In this document: positions 1 through 8,156 of the stretch, in pieces
Position numbering within the stretch: position 1 is the stretch's first letter
How the letters are laid out: each line of letters begins with the position of its first letter
Assembly (NCBI GenBank): GCA_017472365.1
Contig: JAFUQN010000060.1
Span: forward strand, 1 to 43,805
DNA length: 43,805 nt
Source: Bacillota bacterium
Lineage (GTDB): Bacteria > Bacillota > Clostridia > Peptostreptococcales > Anaerovoracaceae
Direction: 5' to 3'
Notes under the pieces: model-generated
The model's database searches: none
The model's input: only the letters and a program-made list of their open reading frames with translations
What the model was told of the DNA's origin: nothing
Position numbers and translations under genes: made by a program

Positions 1-1
1 C

Positions 2-1021
2 GACGAAGTATATCGCGCAGTAGCTTTCTTCATCCACAAGTACGGCCGCATCGATTGGCTGGAATCCAACAACGAATACTGGCTGGTGAGAGACGCTCAG
101 CTGAGAACTGACTTCAACATCACCACCGGTTTCCAGGCGAAGGACATGGATCCTGTAAAGTATAAGTCCAAGATGAAGGAATACTACATCAAGGCAGGTC
201 TTCCCGTGGCTCGCTATCATATTGTAGATAATCTGGAAAACTGCAGAGAGTTCCTGAAGAAGGTTGGCTATCCCGCAGTTGCAAAGCCGGACAACGGCGT
301 TGGTGCAGAAGCTACATACAAGCTGAAGTGCGATGAAGATCTGGTAAACTTCATCGAAACCTATGATAAGAACGTATCCTACATCATGGAAGAATACGTC
401 AATGCCACCGTTAACTCCTACGATGCGATCATCGACTCCAACGGCGAACCGATTTTCGAAAACGGTAACGTTACCGTTCTGTCCCTGATGGACGTTGTAA
501 ATGATCTGGGTAACTCCATCTACTACCAGCAGAAGGAACTGCCGGAAGACATCGTTAAGGCCGGTCGCGCCAGCGTTAAGGCGTTCGGCGTTAAGAGCCG
601 CTTTATCCACTTCGAATACTTCCGTCTGACTCAGGATCAGGAAGGTCTCGGCAAGGAAGGCGATCTGGTAGGCCTGGAAGTTAACATGAGACCGCCCGGC
701 GGCTTCACTCCCGACCTGCACAACTTCAGCTGCTCCACCGACGTTTATAAGATCTGGGCAGATATGATCGCGTTCGACAAGACCGATCTGGTTCAGGGCG
801 AACAGTTCTACTGTGCATTCATGGGACGTCGCGACGGAAAGAACTTCGTTCTGAGTCACGAAGAGCTGTCCGAAAAGTACAGAGCTAACATGAAGATGGA
901 AGACCGTATTCCTGACGCGCTGTCTGGAGCTATGGGTAACCAGATGTTCGTAGCGAACTTCTCCACCAAAGAAGAGATGGATCAGTTCTACTATGACGCT
1001 TGTCTCTGCCACGAAGAATAA
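2..1021 (+). CDS. ATP-grasp ligase, 5'-truncated
   Basis: The reading frame is open from the first codon of the window (base 2), so the gene starts upstream; a GTG at 86 is internal and has no ribosome-binding site. The visible 339 residues are the central and C-terminal parts of an ATP-grasp enzyme: a segment with AVAKPDNGVGAEATY resembles the nucleotide-binding lysine/glycine loop, then IMEEYV (the second ATP-contacting strand) and GLEVNMRPPGG, the acidic/Asn metal-binding motif that closes the ATP-grasp site. Such enzymes form carboxyl-phosphate intermediates to join an acid to an amine or thiol. The substrate cannot be told. Codon use is strongly biased (AAC, GAA, TTC, GTT preferred), as in the kce-like and oppA genes here, which suggests high expression. 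No terminator is seen immediately after the stop; the mntP promoter follows at once. Confidence 0.85.
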   Translation, partial: DEVYRAVAFFIHKYGRIDWLESNNEYWLVRDAQLRTDFNITTGFQAKDMDPVKYKSKMKEYYIKAGLPVARYHIVDNLENCREFLKKVGYPAVAKPDNGVGAEATYKLKCDEDLVNFIETYDKNVSYIMEEYVNATVNSYDAIIDSNGEPIFENGNVTVLSLMDVVNDLGNSIYYQQKELPEDIVKAGRASVKAFGVKSRFIHFEYFRLTQDQEGLGKEGDLVGLEVNMRPPGGFTPDLHNFSCSTDVYKIWADMIAFDKTDLVQGEQFYCAFMGRRDGKNFVLSHEELSEKYRANMKMEDRIPDALSGAMGNQMFVANFSTKEEMDQFYYDACLCHEE

Positions 1022-1026
1022 AATAA

Positions 1027-1055
1027 TTGACAATCCTTGGTAAGTATGATAAACT
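1027..1055 (+). promoter_or_regulatory. Promoter of the mntP riboswitch transcript
   Basis: TTGACA at 1027-1032 and TAAACT at 1050-1055 are separated by 17 bases, with TG one base upstream of the -10 (extended -10). It lies directly in front of the yybP-ykoY-like aptamer, giving a predicted start near 1062. Confidence 0.75.
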
Positions 1056-1061
1056 AGCCAA

Positions 1062-1186
1062 GCTGTAAGGGAGTAGTGAGCGTACTTCGGTACGTAACAA
1101 GTCAACATACTGGCTTCGGCCTGGCTTGTTTTCAATCGCGAGACTTATGCGTAGATGTGAAACTATGCATGGAGTCTGTCCTTTTT
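1062..1186 (+). promoter_or_regulatory. yybP-ykoY manganese riboswitch (aptamer)
   Basis: The leader contains the signature pieces of the Mn2+-sensing yybP-ykoY family: AAGGGAGTAG at about 1067-1076, a hairpin CGTACTTCGGTACG, AAGTCAACATACTGG near 1099-1113 pairing through ACAAGTC/GGCTTGT, GCGAGAC near 1138-1144, a further hairpin (ATGCGTAG...CTATGCAT) and a closing GAGTCTGTCCTTT. The gene behind it encodes an MntP-type manganese exporter, the best-known partner of this RNA. In the family, manganese binding raises expression of the downstream gene; here the likely switch is the intrinsic terminator that follows the aptamer. Exact helix boundaries were judged by eye. Confidence 0.85.
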
Positions 1187-1196
1187 CGATTATGAT

Positions 1197-1232
1197 GTCC
1201 CAAGTATGGTTTCACCGTACTTGGGACTTTTT
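1197..1232 (+). terminator. Riboswitch expression-platform terminator
   Basis: A 13-bp stem (GTCCCAAGTATGG at 1197-1209, loop TTTCA, CCGTACTTGGGAC at 1215-1227, one G-U pair) is followed by TTTTT. It sits between aptamer and the mntP ribosome-binding site, so it is best read as the regulated terminator of the manganese switch. Confidence 0.85.
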
Positions 1233-1252
1233 ATAATTTGGAGGAAAACAAA

Positions 1253-1846
1253 ATGAATCTTGGATTTACACTGATTTTTAACAGTGTCTTGTTGGGTGTA
1301 GGGCTTGCGATGGATGCCTTTTCCGTATCGTTGGCCAATGGGCTGAATGAGCCTTGCATGAAACGATCCAGAATGGCTGGAATTGCAGGGATCTTCGCTT
1401 TTTTCCAGGCACTGATGCCTATGATCGGGTGGATCTGCGTTCATACCATCGCCCAGCATTTTGCAGCGTTCGAAAAGATGATCCCCTGGATCGCGCTGGT
1501 ACTGCTTTGCTTCATCGGTGGCAAGATGCTTCTGGAAGGAATCCGCGGCGGTGACTGTGATTGTGACTGCGGTTGCGGAAAGGGAGTCGGATTGGGAGAA
1601 CTGATGGTTCAGGGCGTAGCCACATCCATCGATGCGCTGTCTGTTGGATTTACCATCGCTGAATATGCACTGAAAGAAGCGGTTATTGCGGCTGCCATCA
1701 TCGCGCTGGTCACATTCCCCATCTGTTTCGGAGGACTTGCCATTGGGAAAAAGGCCGGAACAAAGCTGGCAGGAAAAGCCGGAATCTTTGGCGGTGCAAT
1801 CCTGATCTTCATCGGGATCGAAATTTTTGTTACCAGCTGGTTCTAA
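1253..1846 (+). CDS. mntP: Manganese exporter MntP
   Basis: A 197-residue membrane protein of the MntP (YebN, DUF204) family, which pumps Mn2+ out of the cytoplasm. The two inverted repeat halves carry the family aspartates in MDAFSVSLANG (about residues 20-30) and SIDALSVG (about 123-130); about six membrane segments are visible. ATG 1253 is chosen because GGAGG at 1240-1244 sits eight bases upstream; an in-frame TTG at 1238 would start before the ribosome-binding site. Control by the manganese riboswitch in the leader supports the assignment. Unusual: the central cytoplasmic loop holds a short alternating Asp/Cys run (GDCDCDCGCGKG), a plausible metal-binding or metal-sensing patch that I do not regard as standard for the family. 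Confidence 0.93.
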   Translation: MNLGFTLIFNSVLLGVGLAMDAFSVSLANGLNEPCMKRSRMAGIAGIFAFFQALMPMIGWICVHTIAQHFAAFEKMIPWIALVLLCFIGGKMLLEGIRGGDCDCDCGCGKGVGLGELMVQGVATSIDALSVGFTIAEYALKEAVIAAAIIALVTFPICFGGLAIGKKAGTKLAGKAGIFGGAILIFIGIEIFVTSWF

Positions 1847-1848
1847 TG

Positions 1849-1857
1849 TGATATAAT
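1849..1857 (+). promoter_or_regulatory. Extended -10 promoter of azlC operon
   Basis: TGATATAAT (TG, one base, TATAAT at 1852-1857) directly after the mntP stop; the -35 region (near 1827-1834) is weak, as is usual with an extended -10. Predicted start near 1864, 30 bases before azlC. Confidence 0.6.
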
Positions 1858-1893
1858 TCTCACGTGAGTAGAAAACAATGCGGGAGAACTGAT

Positions 1894-2598
1894 ATGAATG
1901 ACAAGAATGTAAGAAGCACCGTGATCCGGCGGGCGTTCAAAGATACGATTCCCGTCATGAGCGGGTACCTGGTCCTGGGGATCGGTTTTGGCGTTGTCCT
2001 GGCTTCCCGGGGATACGGTGTCTTTTGGGCAATGGCCATGAGCGTGTTTATCTTTGCAGGGTCTATGCAGTATGTGGCTATCGATCTGATCACCGGCGGT
2101 GTGGGGCTGGTTGCCACGGCACTGACGACACTGGCGGTCAATGCGCGCCATTTGTTTTATGGCCTGTCCATGATCGAAAAGTATAAGGGAACGAAGAAAA
2201 AACCATTCCTGATTTTTGCATTGACTGATGAAACGTATTCACTGGTTTGTAATGACGCGGCGATACGTGATGTGGAAGATAAAAACGGATATTATTTCTG
2301 GGTATCCTTACTGGATTACAGTTACTGGGTTACCGGAAGCGTTCTCGGTTCGCTGATTGGGGCGGTGATTCCCTTTGACATGACAGGAGTCGATTTTTCT
2401 TTGACGGCGCTGTTCCTGACAGTGTTCGTGGAACAGTGGCTAAGTACGAAAAACCACCTGGCGGCAATCACCGGCGTTGCGGCTTCCGTGATCTGTCTTG
2501 TGATTTTCGGCAGCGACAATTTCCTGATCCCGGCCATGATTCTGATCACTTTCGCATTGATGATGATGCGTGGAAGGGAGGGGATCACCAATGATTGA
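1894..2598 (+). CDS. azlC: Branched-chain amino acid exporter, large subunit AzlC
   Basis: A 234-residue integral membrane protein of the AzlC/YgaZ family. With the small subunit AzlD it forms an exporter of branched-chain amino acids (and toxic analogues such as azaleucine). Hydrophobic segments run through the whole length; the N-terminal region VMSGYLVLGIGFGVVLASRGYG and the FAGSMQYVAIDLI segment are typical of the family. ATG 1894 is chosen over an in-frame GTG at 1864 because GGGAG lies seven bases before it and because the GTG would coincide with the predicted transcript start. The 3' end overlaps azlD by eight bases, showing translational coupling. Export of branched-chain amino acids makes sense in a cell that imports peptides and ferments amino acids. 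Confidence 0.9.
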   Translation: MNDKNVRSTVIRRAFKDTIPVMSGYLVLGIGFGVVLASRGYGVFWAMAMSVFIFAGSMQYVAIDLITGGVGLVATALTTLAVNARHLFYGLSMIEKYKGTKKKPFLIFALTDETYSLVCNDAAIRDVEDKNGYYFWVSLLDYSYWVTGSVLGSLIGAVIPFDMTGVDFSLTALFLTVFVEQWLSTKNHLAAITGVAASVICLVIFGSDNFLIPAMILITFALMMMRGREGITND

Positions 2599-2917
2599 TA
2601 TGCATGCTGTCATGATCATTGCGGTGGCTGCCATAGTAACGGAGCTGATTCGTTTCGCCCCTTTTGTGATTTTCGGGGATAAACGAAAAACGCCGGAGTT
2701 CATCACCTATCTGGGAAAAGTACTCCCCTATGCGATCATGGGAATGTTAGTGGTGTTTTGTCTGAAAGGGATATCGCTTGTGGAAGCACCCCACGGACTT
2801 CCGGAGCTTTTGTCTGGCGCACTGGTTGTACTGCTTCATATTTGGAAGCGGAATACGCTGCTCAGCATTATCGGTGGTACGGCATGTTACATGTTATTCA
2901 TTAATTTCGTGTTTTAG
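2591..2917 (+). CDS. azlD: Branched-chain amino acid exporter, small subunit AzlD
   Basis: A 108-residue protein with about four membrane segments, matching the length and pattern of AzlD/YgaH (an early Arg-Phe-Ala-Pro segment, IRFAPFVIFG, then KVLPYAIMGMLVVFCL). It is the obligate partner of AzlC. ATG 2591 overlaps the azlC stop (ATGATTGA); the GGGAGGGGATC stretch upstream is its ribosome-binding site. Longer in-frame starts inside azlC (from 2570) lack such a site. The gene is followed after 12 bases by the FMN-binding protein gene, so the three are likely one operon. Confidence 0.9.
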   Translation: MIDMHAVMIIAVAAIVTELIRFAPFVIFGDKRKTPEFITYLGKVLPYAIMGMLVVFCLKGISLVEAPHGLPELLSGALVVLLHIWKRNTLLSIIGGTACYMLFINFVF

Positions 2918-2929
2918 GAGGAAAGCGTT

Positions 2930-3427
2930 ATGATGAGAGGAATGACAAGAAGAGAACGGGAAGTGACCGATCGTGAAGAAATAATCCGGATTTTGGATAA
3001 ATGCAAGATTCTTCATCTGGGCCTGACCGATGGCGATGAGCCTTATGTGGCTCCGCTGAATTATGGTTACGTGATGGACGGTGACCATCTGACGCTGTAC
3101 ATGCACGGTGCCACACAGGGGTACAAACTGGACCTGATGCGGAAAAACCCGAAGGTATTTTTTGAAATGGAATGCGATGTGGAATGGTTTGGCGGCGAAG
3201 TGGCCTGTCAGTATGGAACTGCATATCTGTCCATCATGGGCCGCGGTAAAGCAGAAATTATTGAAGATGTGGAAGAAAAGAAAGCGGCATTGTCTCTGTT
3301 CATGAAATCCCAAACGGGAAAAGATTTTACGTTCACCGATAAAATCGTATCCGGCGTGGCTCTGATGAAAATTGATGTTTTAGAATATACGGCGAAACGT
3401 CGTCCGATGCCGGCACATATGGTATAA
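2930..3427 (+). CDS. FMN-binding NimA-like / pyridoxamine 5'-phosphate oxidase family protein
   Basis: A 165-residue split-barrel flavin-binding protein. The start (VTDREEIIRILDKCKILHLGLTD), PYVAPLNYGYVMDGDHLTLYMHGA and the late GKDFTFTDKI...VALMKIDVLEYTAKRR pattern follow the NimA-like subgroup of pyridoxamine-phosphate-oxidase-fold proteins, several of which reduce nitro compounds or bind FMN/F420. The true substrate is unknown; a role in PLP synthesis is unlikely because the PdxH C-terminal motif is absent. GGAGG at 2918-2922 lies seven bases before ATG 2930 (a second ATG follows at once). Transcription is probably from the azlC promoter. The stop codon overlaps the -10 of the next transcript. 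Confidence 0.8.
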   Translation: MMRGMTRREREVTDREEIIRILDKCKILHLGLTDGDEPYVAPLNYGYVMDGDHLTLYMHGATQGYKLDLMRKNPKVFFEMECDVEWFGGEVACQYGTAYLSIMGRGKAEIIEDVEEKKAALSLFMKSQTGKDFTFTDKIVSGVALMKIDVLEYTAKRRPMPAHMV

Positions 3428-3428
3428 T
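3420..3428 (+). promoter_or_regulatory. Extended -10 promoter of hydrolase-rrf2 unit
   Basis: TGGTATAAT, with TATAAT at 3423-3428 overlapping the stop codon of the preceding gene. No good -35 is seen. Predicted start near 3435. Confidence 0.5.
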
Positions 3429-3471
3429 AAAGTCAATAAAATATATCCGCTTACAGAAAAGGAGGACTCTT

Positions 3472-4398
3472 ATGTCGATCAGAGAAATCAGTTTTCCGTC
3501 CAATAACGGCAGAGATACAATCAAGGCTTGGGCATACAGCCCTTTGGGAGAACCGCGAGGTGTGATTCAGCTGATCCACGGTTACGGCGAACACTCCCGC
3601 AGATATCTCCACATGATCAGTGCTTTTAATCAGGCAGGGTTCGTTGTTTACGCTGACGATCATCTGGGCCATGGAAAAACAGGCTATGATGGCGGTACTT
3701 TGGGAGATCCCCATTCCGGTGGTTATATGACATATGTGAAAGACGAAAAGAGTCTTCATGATATCGCGGTGAAGGATTATCCGGATGTGCCGTATTTTGT
3801 CTTTGGGCACAGCTGGGGATCTATGCTGGCCAGAGCCTATGCGGCTCATTATGGCGATGATATCAAGGGTCTGATGTTATGCGGTGTCTGCGCACAGTGG
3901 GAAAATTGTGAAATTTATTATGCGGATCCGGAATTTAAGGCTGCTGTGGAAGCCGATCCCAACCAGCCGGCAACCGAATGGTTTGCGAAGGTATTCGCTG
4001 GAATGACCGACCGTATCGAAAACCCCAATGGTCCTTCTGACTGGATCGCTAACGATCCGCGGATCGTGGCTGACCACGCAGGTGACATGTTCAATACCTT
4101 TGACACTACCATCGAACTGCCCTGGGATTTCGTAAACATCCATCATTTTATCGAAAGTGAAGAATGGGGTCCGATGGTTCCGAAGAATATTCCCGTATAT
4201 TTGATCGCCGGAGATCAGGATCCTTGTGGAAACTATGGTGAAGGTGTATATCATGTGGCGAATGTTCTGGCGAAAAACGGAAACAAGACGTCCGTGAAGA
4301 TGTACCCGGGATATCGGCATGAAATCCACAACGAACTGGAACTGAGAGATGAAGTGGAAGCCGGACTGATCGCATTCCTGGAAGGAGTATTAAAGTAA
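3472..4398 (+). CDS. Alpha/beta hydrolase, monoacylglycerol lipase-like
   Basis: A 308-residue serine hydrolase of the Hydrolase_4 (monoacylglycerol lipase / lysophospholipase L2-like) family. Visible are the oxyanion-hole motif IHGYGEHSRRY (residues about 36-46), the nucleophile elbow GHSWGSM (about 109-115), an acid-bearing segment IAGDQDPCGNYGEGV and a late histidine in PGYRHEIHNE. There is no signal peptide, so the enzyme is cytoplasmic and probably acts on acylglycerols or other esters. AGGAGG precedes ATG 3472. Its stop overlaps the start of the Rrf2 gene by one base (TAATG), so the pair is translationally coupled, an unusual partnership of an esterase with a redox or iron-sulfur sensor. 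Confidence 0.85.
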   Translation: MSIREISFPSNNGRDTIKAWAYSPLGEPRGVIQLIHGYGEHSRRYLHMISAFNQAGFVVYADDHLGHGKTGYDGGTLGDPHSGGYMTYVKDEKSLHDIAVKDYPDVPYFVFGHSWGSMLARAYAAHYGDDIKGLMLCGVCAQWENCEIYYADPEFKAAVEADPNQPATEWFAKVFAGMTDRIENPNGPSDWIANDPRIVADHAGDMFNTFDTTIELPWDFVNIHHFIESEEWGPMVPKNIPVYLIAGDQDPCGNYGEGVYHVANVLAKNGNKTSVKMYPGYRHEIHNELELRDEVEAGLIAFLEGVLK

Positions 4399-4808
4399 TG
4401 CTGATTACCAGAGAAGTGGACTATGCGCTTCGTCTTGTCAGAGCTTTGGCCGACGGACAGGTCCACAAAATGGAACGACTGTGTGAGGAAGAAATGATTC
4501 CGCAGCAATTCGCATATAAAATCCTGAAGAAGTTGTCCAAAGCATCGCTGGCAGAGAGCCTTCGCGGCCGCGAAGGCGGTTGCCGCATGACGGCGGATCT
4601 GGAACATGTGACGCTGTATGATCTGATGAACGCCATGGAAGCAGACCGGAGGATCAATGCCTGTACGTGTGACGGGTATCAGTGTGAATGGGTGACTGCA
4701 AAGGGATGTTACTGTGGAGTCAATCGAAAACTTCGCGAAATCCAGGCGAAGATGGACGAAGAGCTGAAGGCTCATACGCTGGCGTCCTTACTCGGTGACG
4801 ATCTGTGA
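4398..4808 (+). CDS. Rrf2-family transcriptional regulator with cysteine cluster
   Basis: A 136-residue winged-helix regulator. The start MLITREVDYALRLVRALADG is the classical Rrf2/IscR N-terminus, followed by the recognition region and GREGGCRM wing. The C-terminal half has cysteines at 89, 91, 96, 104 and 106 (plus 29 and 62); the 89/96/104 spacing is close to the three iron-sulfur ligands of IscR (92, 98, 104), so an Fe-S cluster or thiol switch is likely. Rrf2 proteins sense cluster status, NO, oxygen or cysteine. The gene overlaps the hydrolase gene by one base and is closed by a hairpin terminator. The acyl-CoA dehydrogenase/flavodiiron operon immediately downstream is a plausible target; that is an inference from position only. 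Confidence 0.88.
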   Translation: MLITREVDYALRLVRALADGQVHKMERLCEEEMIPQQFAYKILKKLSKASLAESLRGREGGCRMTADLEHVTLYDLMNAMEADRRINACTCDGYQCEWVTAKGCYCGVNRKLREIQAKMDEELKAHTLASLLGDDL

Positions 4809-4830
4809 TATAAATAAATGATTTGTCCAT

Positions 4831-4882
4831 TACCGCATCGGAAGAATCATGCGTGGTTAAAAATCCGGTGCGGTATTTCTTT
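4831..4882 (+). terminator. Intrinsic terminator after rrf2
   Basis: TACCGCATCGGA (4831-4842) pairs with TCCGGTGCGGTA (4864-4875) across a 21-base loop, one G-U pair, then TTTCTTT. Confidence 0.7.
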
Positions 4883-4918
4883 GAAATAAAAGTTGGTAAA
4901 AATTATCAAGAAATAAGT

Positions 4919-4946
4919 TTGAACTGGAAAACTGCGGGAATATATG
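4919..4946 (+). promoter_or_regulatory. Probable promoter of the acyl-CoA dehydrogenase-flavodiiron operon
   Basis: TTGAAC at 4919-4924, 16 bases, TATATG at 4941-4946. The stretch downstream (GTACC at 4946-4950 and GGTAC at 4974-4978, with a C7 run between) could form a leader hairpin. Confidence 0.5.
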
Positions 4947-5002
4947 TACCATCAATAAGAACGTTACCCCCCCGGTACATTAGACAATGAGGAGGACCAA
5001 AT

Positions 5003-6916
5003 ATGTATTTCAGAACTAGCGCAGAACACGAAGAGTTCAGATTAAAGATCAGAGAATTCGCAGAAAAAGAAATCAAACCCTACGCATTCCTGTGGGATAA
5101 GGAAAACCAATTTCCCACAGAAGCAGTGAAGAAGCTGGGAGAAAACGGATGGATGGGGATTCCCTTCCCGAAGGAATATGGCGGTGCAGGAATGGACGCC
5201 ATGAGCTACGCCATCGCTGTTGAAGAACTGTCCAGAGTGGACGGTGGTGCGGGCGTAATCCTGTCGGCTCACGTATCTCTGGGCTGCTGGCCGATCTTTG
5301 CATTCGGTAACGAAGAGCAGAAACAGAAGTATTTGGTTCCCCTGGCGAAGGGTGAAAAGATCGGGGCTTTCGGTCTGACCGAGCCTAATGCCGGATCTGA
5401 CGCAGGAAGAACCGAAACCACAGCGGTCCTCAACGGTGACCATTACCTCCTGAACGGGGAAAAAATCTTCATCACCAACGGTGGGGAAGCTGACACCTAT
5501 GTTATTTTCGCAGTGACCACTCCCGGAATCGGAACCAGAGGAATCAGCGCATTCATCGTGGAAAAGGGCTGGGAAGGATTCGAGTTCGGTGACCATTATG
5601 ACAAGATGGGGATCCGCTCTTCTGCCACAAGACAGCTGCTGTTCAACGATGTGAAAGTTCCTAAGGAAAACCTGCTGGGGAAGGAAGGCCAGGGCTTCAA
5701 GATCGCCATGGCAACCCTGGACGGCGGCCGTATCGGTATTGCATCCCAGGCTCTGGGTATTGCACAGGGAGCCTTCGAAGGTGCTGTGGAATACGCCAAG
5801 GAACGTGTACAGTTCGATAAACCCATTGCGTTCCAGCAGGCCATCTCCTTCAAGATCGCTGACATGGCAACCAAGCTGCGCTGCGCAAGACTTCTGATTT
5901 ACAGCGCTGCTGATCTGAAGGAAGAACATTTACCTTACGGTATGGAATCCGCTATGGCGAAGCAGTACGCTTCCGACATCGCTCTGGAAGTGACCAATGA
6001 TGCGCTCCAGATCTACGGAGGTACCGGTTATATGAAGGGTATGGATATTGAAAGAATGTACCGTGATGCGAAGATTACCACCATCTATGAAGGAACCAAC
6101 GAAATCCAGAGAGTGGTTATCGCATCTCACATCCTGGGGAAAGAACCTAAGTCCAACGCTCCTGCTGTACCGCAGGCACCCAACAAGTCCGTGACCGGCC
6201 CCAGAAAGAAGATCGTTCTGAAGTCCGGAAGCGCACAGGAAAAAGTGGATGCTCTGGTGGACCACCTGAAGAAAGACGGCTATGATTTCTCTGTAGGCAT
6301 CGCCATCGATACCCCCATTAACCAGGCAGAACGCGTTGTCAGTGCCGGTAAGGGGATCGGGGACAAGGCCAACATGGCTCTGATTGAAAAACTGGCAAAG
6401 GCCGCCGGTGCGGCCATTGGCTCTTCCAGACCTGTGGCAGAATCTCTCCAGTACGTTCCCATCGACCGTTATGTGGGAATGTCCGGACAGAAGTTCAGCG
6501 GAAACTTATACATCGCCTGTGGGATCTCCGGTGCGATCCAGCATCTGAAGGGAATCCAGGAAGCAGGTACCATCGTGGCGATCAACAAGAACGCCAATGC
6601 ACCGATCTTCAAGAACTGTGACTACGGTATCGTTGGAGATCTGATGGAAATTCTGCCGCTGCTGGCAGAAGCTCTCGATAACGGCGAAGAAAAGAAGCCT
6701 GCTCCGCCCATGGTCAAGGTCAAGAGACCGACCCCGAAGAAGGAAAAACCGTCTTACAAGATCCACGTTTGCGGCGGCTGCGGCTATGAATATGATCCCA
6801 CCAAGGGAGATCCCGAAAACGATGTTCCGCCCGGAACCTTGTTTGAAAACCTGCCGGAAGACTGGGTATGCCCGTGGTGCGCAGCTCAGAAGGCTGAATT
6901 CATTGAAGTGAAGTAA
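5003..6916 (+). CDS. Acyl-CoA dehydrogenase fused to EtfA-like domain and rubredoxin
   Basis: A 637-residue three-part flavoprotein. Residues 1-380 are a short-chain acyl-CoA dehydrogenase: [12 protein letters not shown] (124-135), the [21 protein letters not shown] block (337-357) and the catalytic glutamate E363 in [10 protein letters not shown]. Residues about 403-560 match the C-terminal FAD-binding domain of the electron-transfer flavoprotein alpha subunit ([46 protein letters not shown]). After a Pro/Lys-rich linker, residues 586-637 are a complete rubredoxin with the four iron ligands C590, C593, C623 and C626. It should oxidise an acyl-CoA to enoyl-CoA and pass electrons internally through FAD to the rubredoxin iron. 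GAGGAGG precedes ATG 5003. The next gene, 12 bases away, encodes a flavodiiron protein, a known rubredoxin oxidant. The acyl substrate is not determined. EtfA's own N-terminal domain is absent, which marks a specialised module. Confidence 0.93.
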   Translation: MYFRTSAEHEEFRLKIREFAEKEIKPYAFLWDKENQFPTEAVKKLGENGWMGIPFPKEYGGAGMDAMSYAIAVEELSRVDGGAGVILSAHVSLGCWPIFAFGNEEQKQKYLVPLAKGEKIGAFGLTEPNAGSDAGRTETTAVLNGDHYLLNGEKIFITNGGEADTYVIFAVTTPGIGTRGISAFIVEKGWEGFEFGDHYDKMGIRSSATRQLLFNDVKVPKENLLGKEGQGFKIAMATLDGGRIGIASQALGIAQGAFEGAVEYAKERVQFDKPIAFQQAISFKIADMATKLRCARLLIYSAADLKEEHLPYGMESAMAKQYASDIALEVTNDALQIYGGTGYMKGMDIERMYRDAKITTIYEGTNEIQRVVIASHILGKEPKSNAPAVPQAPNKSVTGPRKKIVLKSGSAQEKVDALVDHLKKDGYDFSVGIAIDTPINQAERVVSAGKGIGDKANMALIEKLAKAAGAAIGSSRPVAESLQYVPIDRYVGMSGQKFSGNLYIACGISGAIQHLKGIQEAGTIVAINKNANAPIFKNCDYGIVGDLMEILPLLAEALDNGEEKKPAPPMVKVKRPTPKKEKPSYKIHVCGGCGYEYDPTKGDPENDVPPGTLFENLPEDWVCPWCAAQKAEFIEVK

Positions 6917-6928
6917 CGGAGGTATACG

Positions 6929-8143
6929 ATGCATTACGTTAGAAAAGTGACAAACGACATTTACTGGGTGGGTGCCAACGATCATCGTCTGGCTCTGTTT
7001 GAAAACATCCATCCCATTCCCAAGGGAGTATCCTATAACGCATATTTACTGCTGGATGAACAGTCCGTTCTGTTCGACACCATCGACTGGTCGGCCTGCA
7101 GACAGCTGTTAGATAATATCGAACATCTTCTGGGAGATAAGCCCCTGGACGTTCTGGTGATCAATCACATGGAACCGGACCACGGCGCTTCCATCGAAGA
7201 GATCCTGCTCCGCTACCCCAAGGTGAAGGTGGTGAGCACCGAAAAGTCCTTCATGCTGATGAGACAGTTCGGCTTCCACATCGAAGGCCATGAACTGGTG
7301 GAAGTGAAGGAAGGCGACACCATGAGTTTCGGTAAGCACGAAGTGACCTTCATCGCCGCACCCATGGTCCACTGGCCGGAAGCCATGATCACCTTCGATC
7401 TGACCGACGGAGTTCTGTTCTCCGCGGATGCCTTCGGCTCCTTCATCGCTCTGGACGGTAAGCTGTTCAACGATGAAGTGAACTTCGACCGTGACTGGAT
7501 CGACGAAGCCAGAAGATATTACACCAACATCGTTGGTAAGTACGGCCCTCACGTACAGCACCTTTTAGCGAAGGCAGCGACTATCGTGGATAAGATCAAT
7601 TATATCTGTCCGCTTCACGGACCCGTTTGGAGAAGCGATTTTGGATATCTGCTGGATAAATATCAGCACTGGTCCACCTACGAGCCGGAAGACAAGGCCG
7701 TCATGATCGCCTATGCATCCATGTACGGGAACACCGAATCCGTAGCTCAGGCTCTGGCCGGTAAGCTGGTGGAACGTGGAATCACCAACGTGGCTCTGTA
7801 CGATGTATCCAACACCCACGTATCCTATCTGATTTCCGAAGCGTTCCGCGTTAGCCATCTGGTACTGGCATCTGTGACTTACAATCTGGGTATCTACCCG
7901 GTGATGCACAACTTCCTGATGGATATGAAGGCGCTGAACGTTCAGAACAGAATGGTGGCCCTCATTGAAAACGGTTCCTGGGCGACCAAGTCCGGTGATC
8001 TGATGCAGGACTTCCTGGATGACGAAATGAAGCAGATGACCGTTCTGAACCAGAGACTGTCCATCGCTTCCTCCTTACCCTCCAGTAAGGAAGAGGAACT
8101 GGATCAGCTGGCAGACGCCATCGCCGACTCTGTAAGAGAATAA
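6929..8143 (+). CDS. A-type flavodiiron protein (rubredoxin:oxygen/NO oxidoreductase)
   Basis: A 404-residue flavodiiron protein, two-domain A type. The N-terminal beta-lactamase-like domain holds the diiron ligands H80, E82 and D84 (HMEPDH), H148 (MVHWPEA), D167 (SADAFG) and H230 (CPLHGPVW). The C-terminal flavodoxin domain starts near residue 257 with the FMN loop YASMYGNTES. These enzymes reduce O2 to water or NO to N2O in anaerobes and usually take electrons from rubredoxin. The preceding gene supplies a rubredoxin covalently attached to an acyl-CoA dehydrogenase, so the two very likely work as donor and terminal reductase. GGAGG at 6918-6922 precedes ATG 6929; the operon ends in a strong terminator. 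No extra NADH-reductase domain (C type) is present, so an external donor is needed. Confidence 0.95.
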   Translation: MHYVRKVTNDIYWVGANDHRLALFENIHPIPKGVSYNAYLLLDEQSVLFDTIDWSACRQLLDNIEHLLGDKPLDVLVINHMEPDHGASIEEILLRYPKVKVVSTEKSFMLMRQFGFHIEGHELVEVKEGDTMSFGKHEVTFIAAPMVHWPEAMITFDLTDGVLFSADAFGSFIALDGKLFNDEVNFDRDWIDEARRYYTNIVGKYGPHVQHLLAKAATIVDKINYICPLHGPVWRSDFGYLLDKYQHWSTYEPEDKAVMIAYASMYGNTESVAQALAGKLVERGITNVALYDVSNTHVSYLISEAFRVSHLVLASVTYNLGIYPVMHNFLMDMKALNVQNRMVALIENGSWATKSGDLMQDFLDDEMKQMTVLNQRLSIASSLPSSKEEELDQLADAIADSVRE

Positions 8144-8156
8144 ACTTGTGGCAACC

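Noticed and set aside
4946..4978. GTACC...GGTAC pair with C7 run as a riboswitch
   Set aside because: Only five base pairs and no known aptamer pattern; kept as a note on the promoter only.
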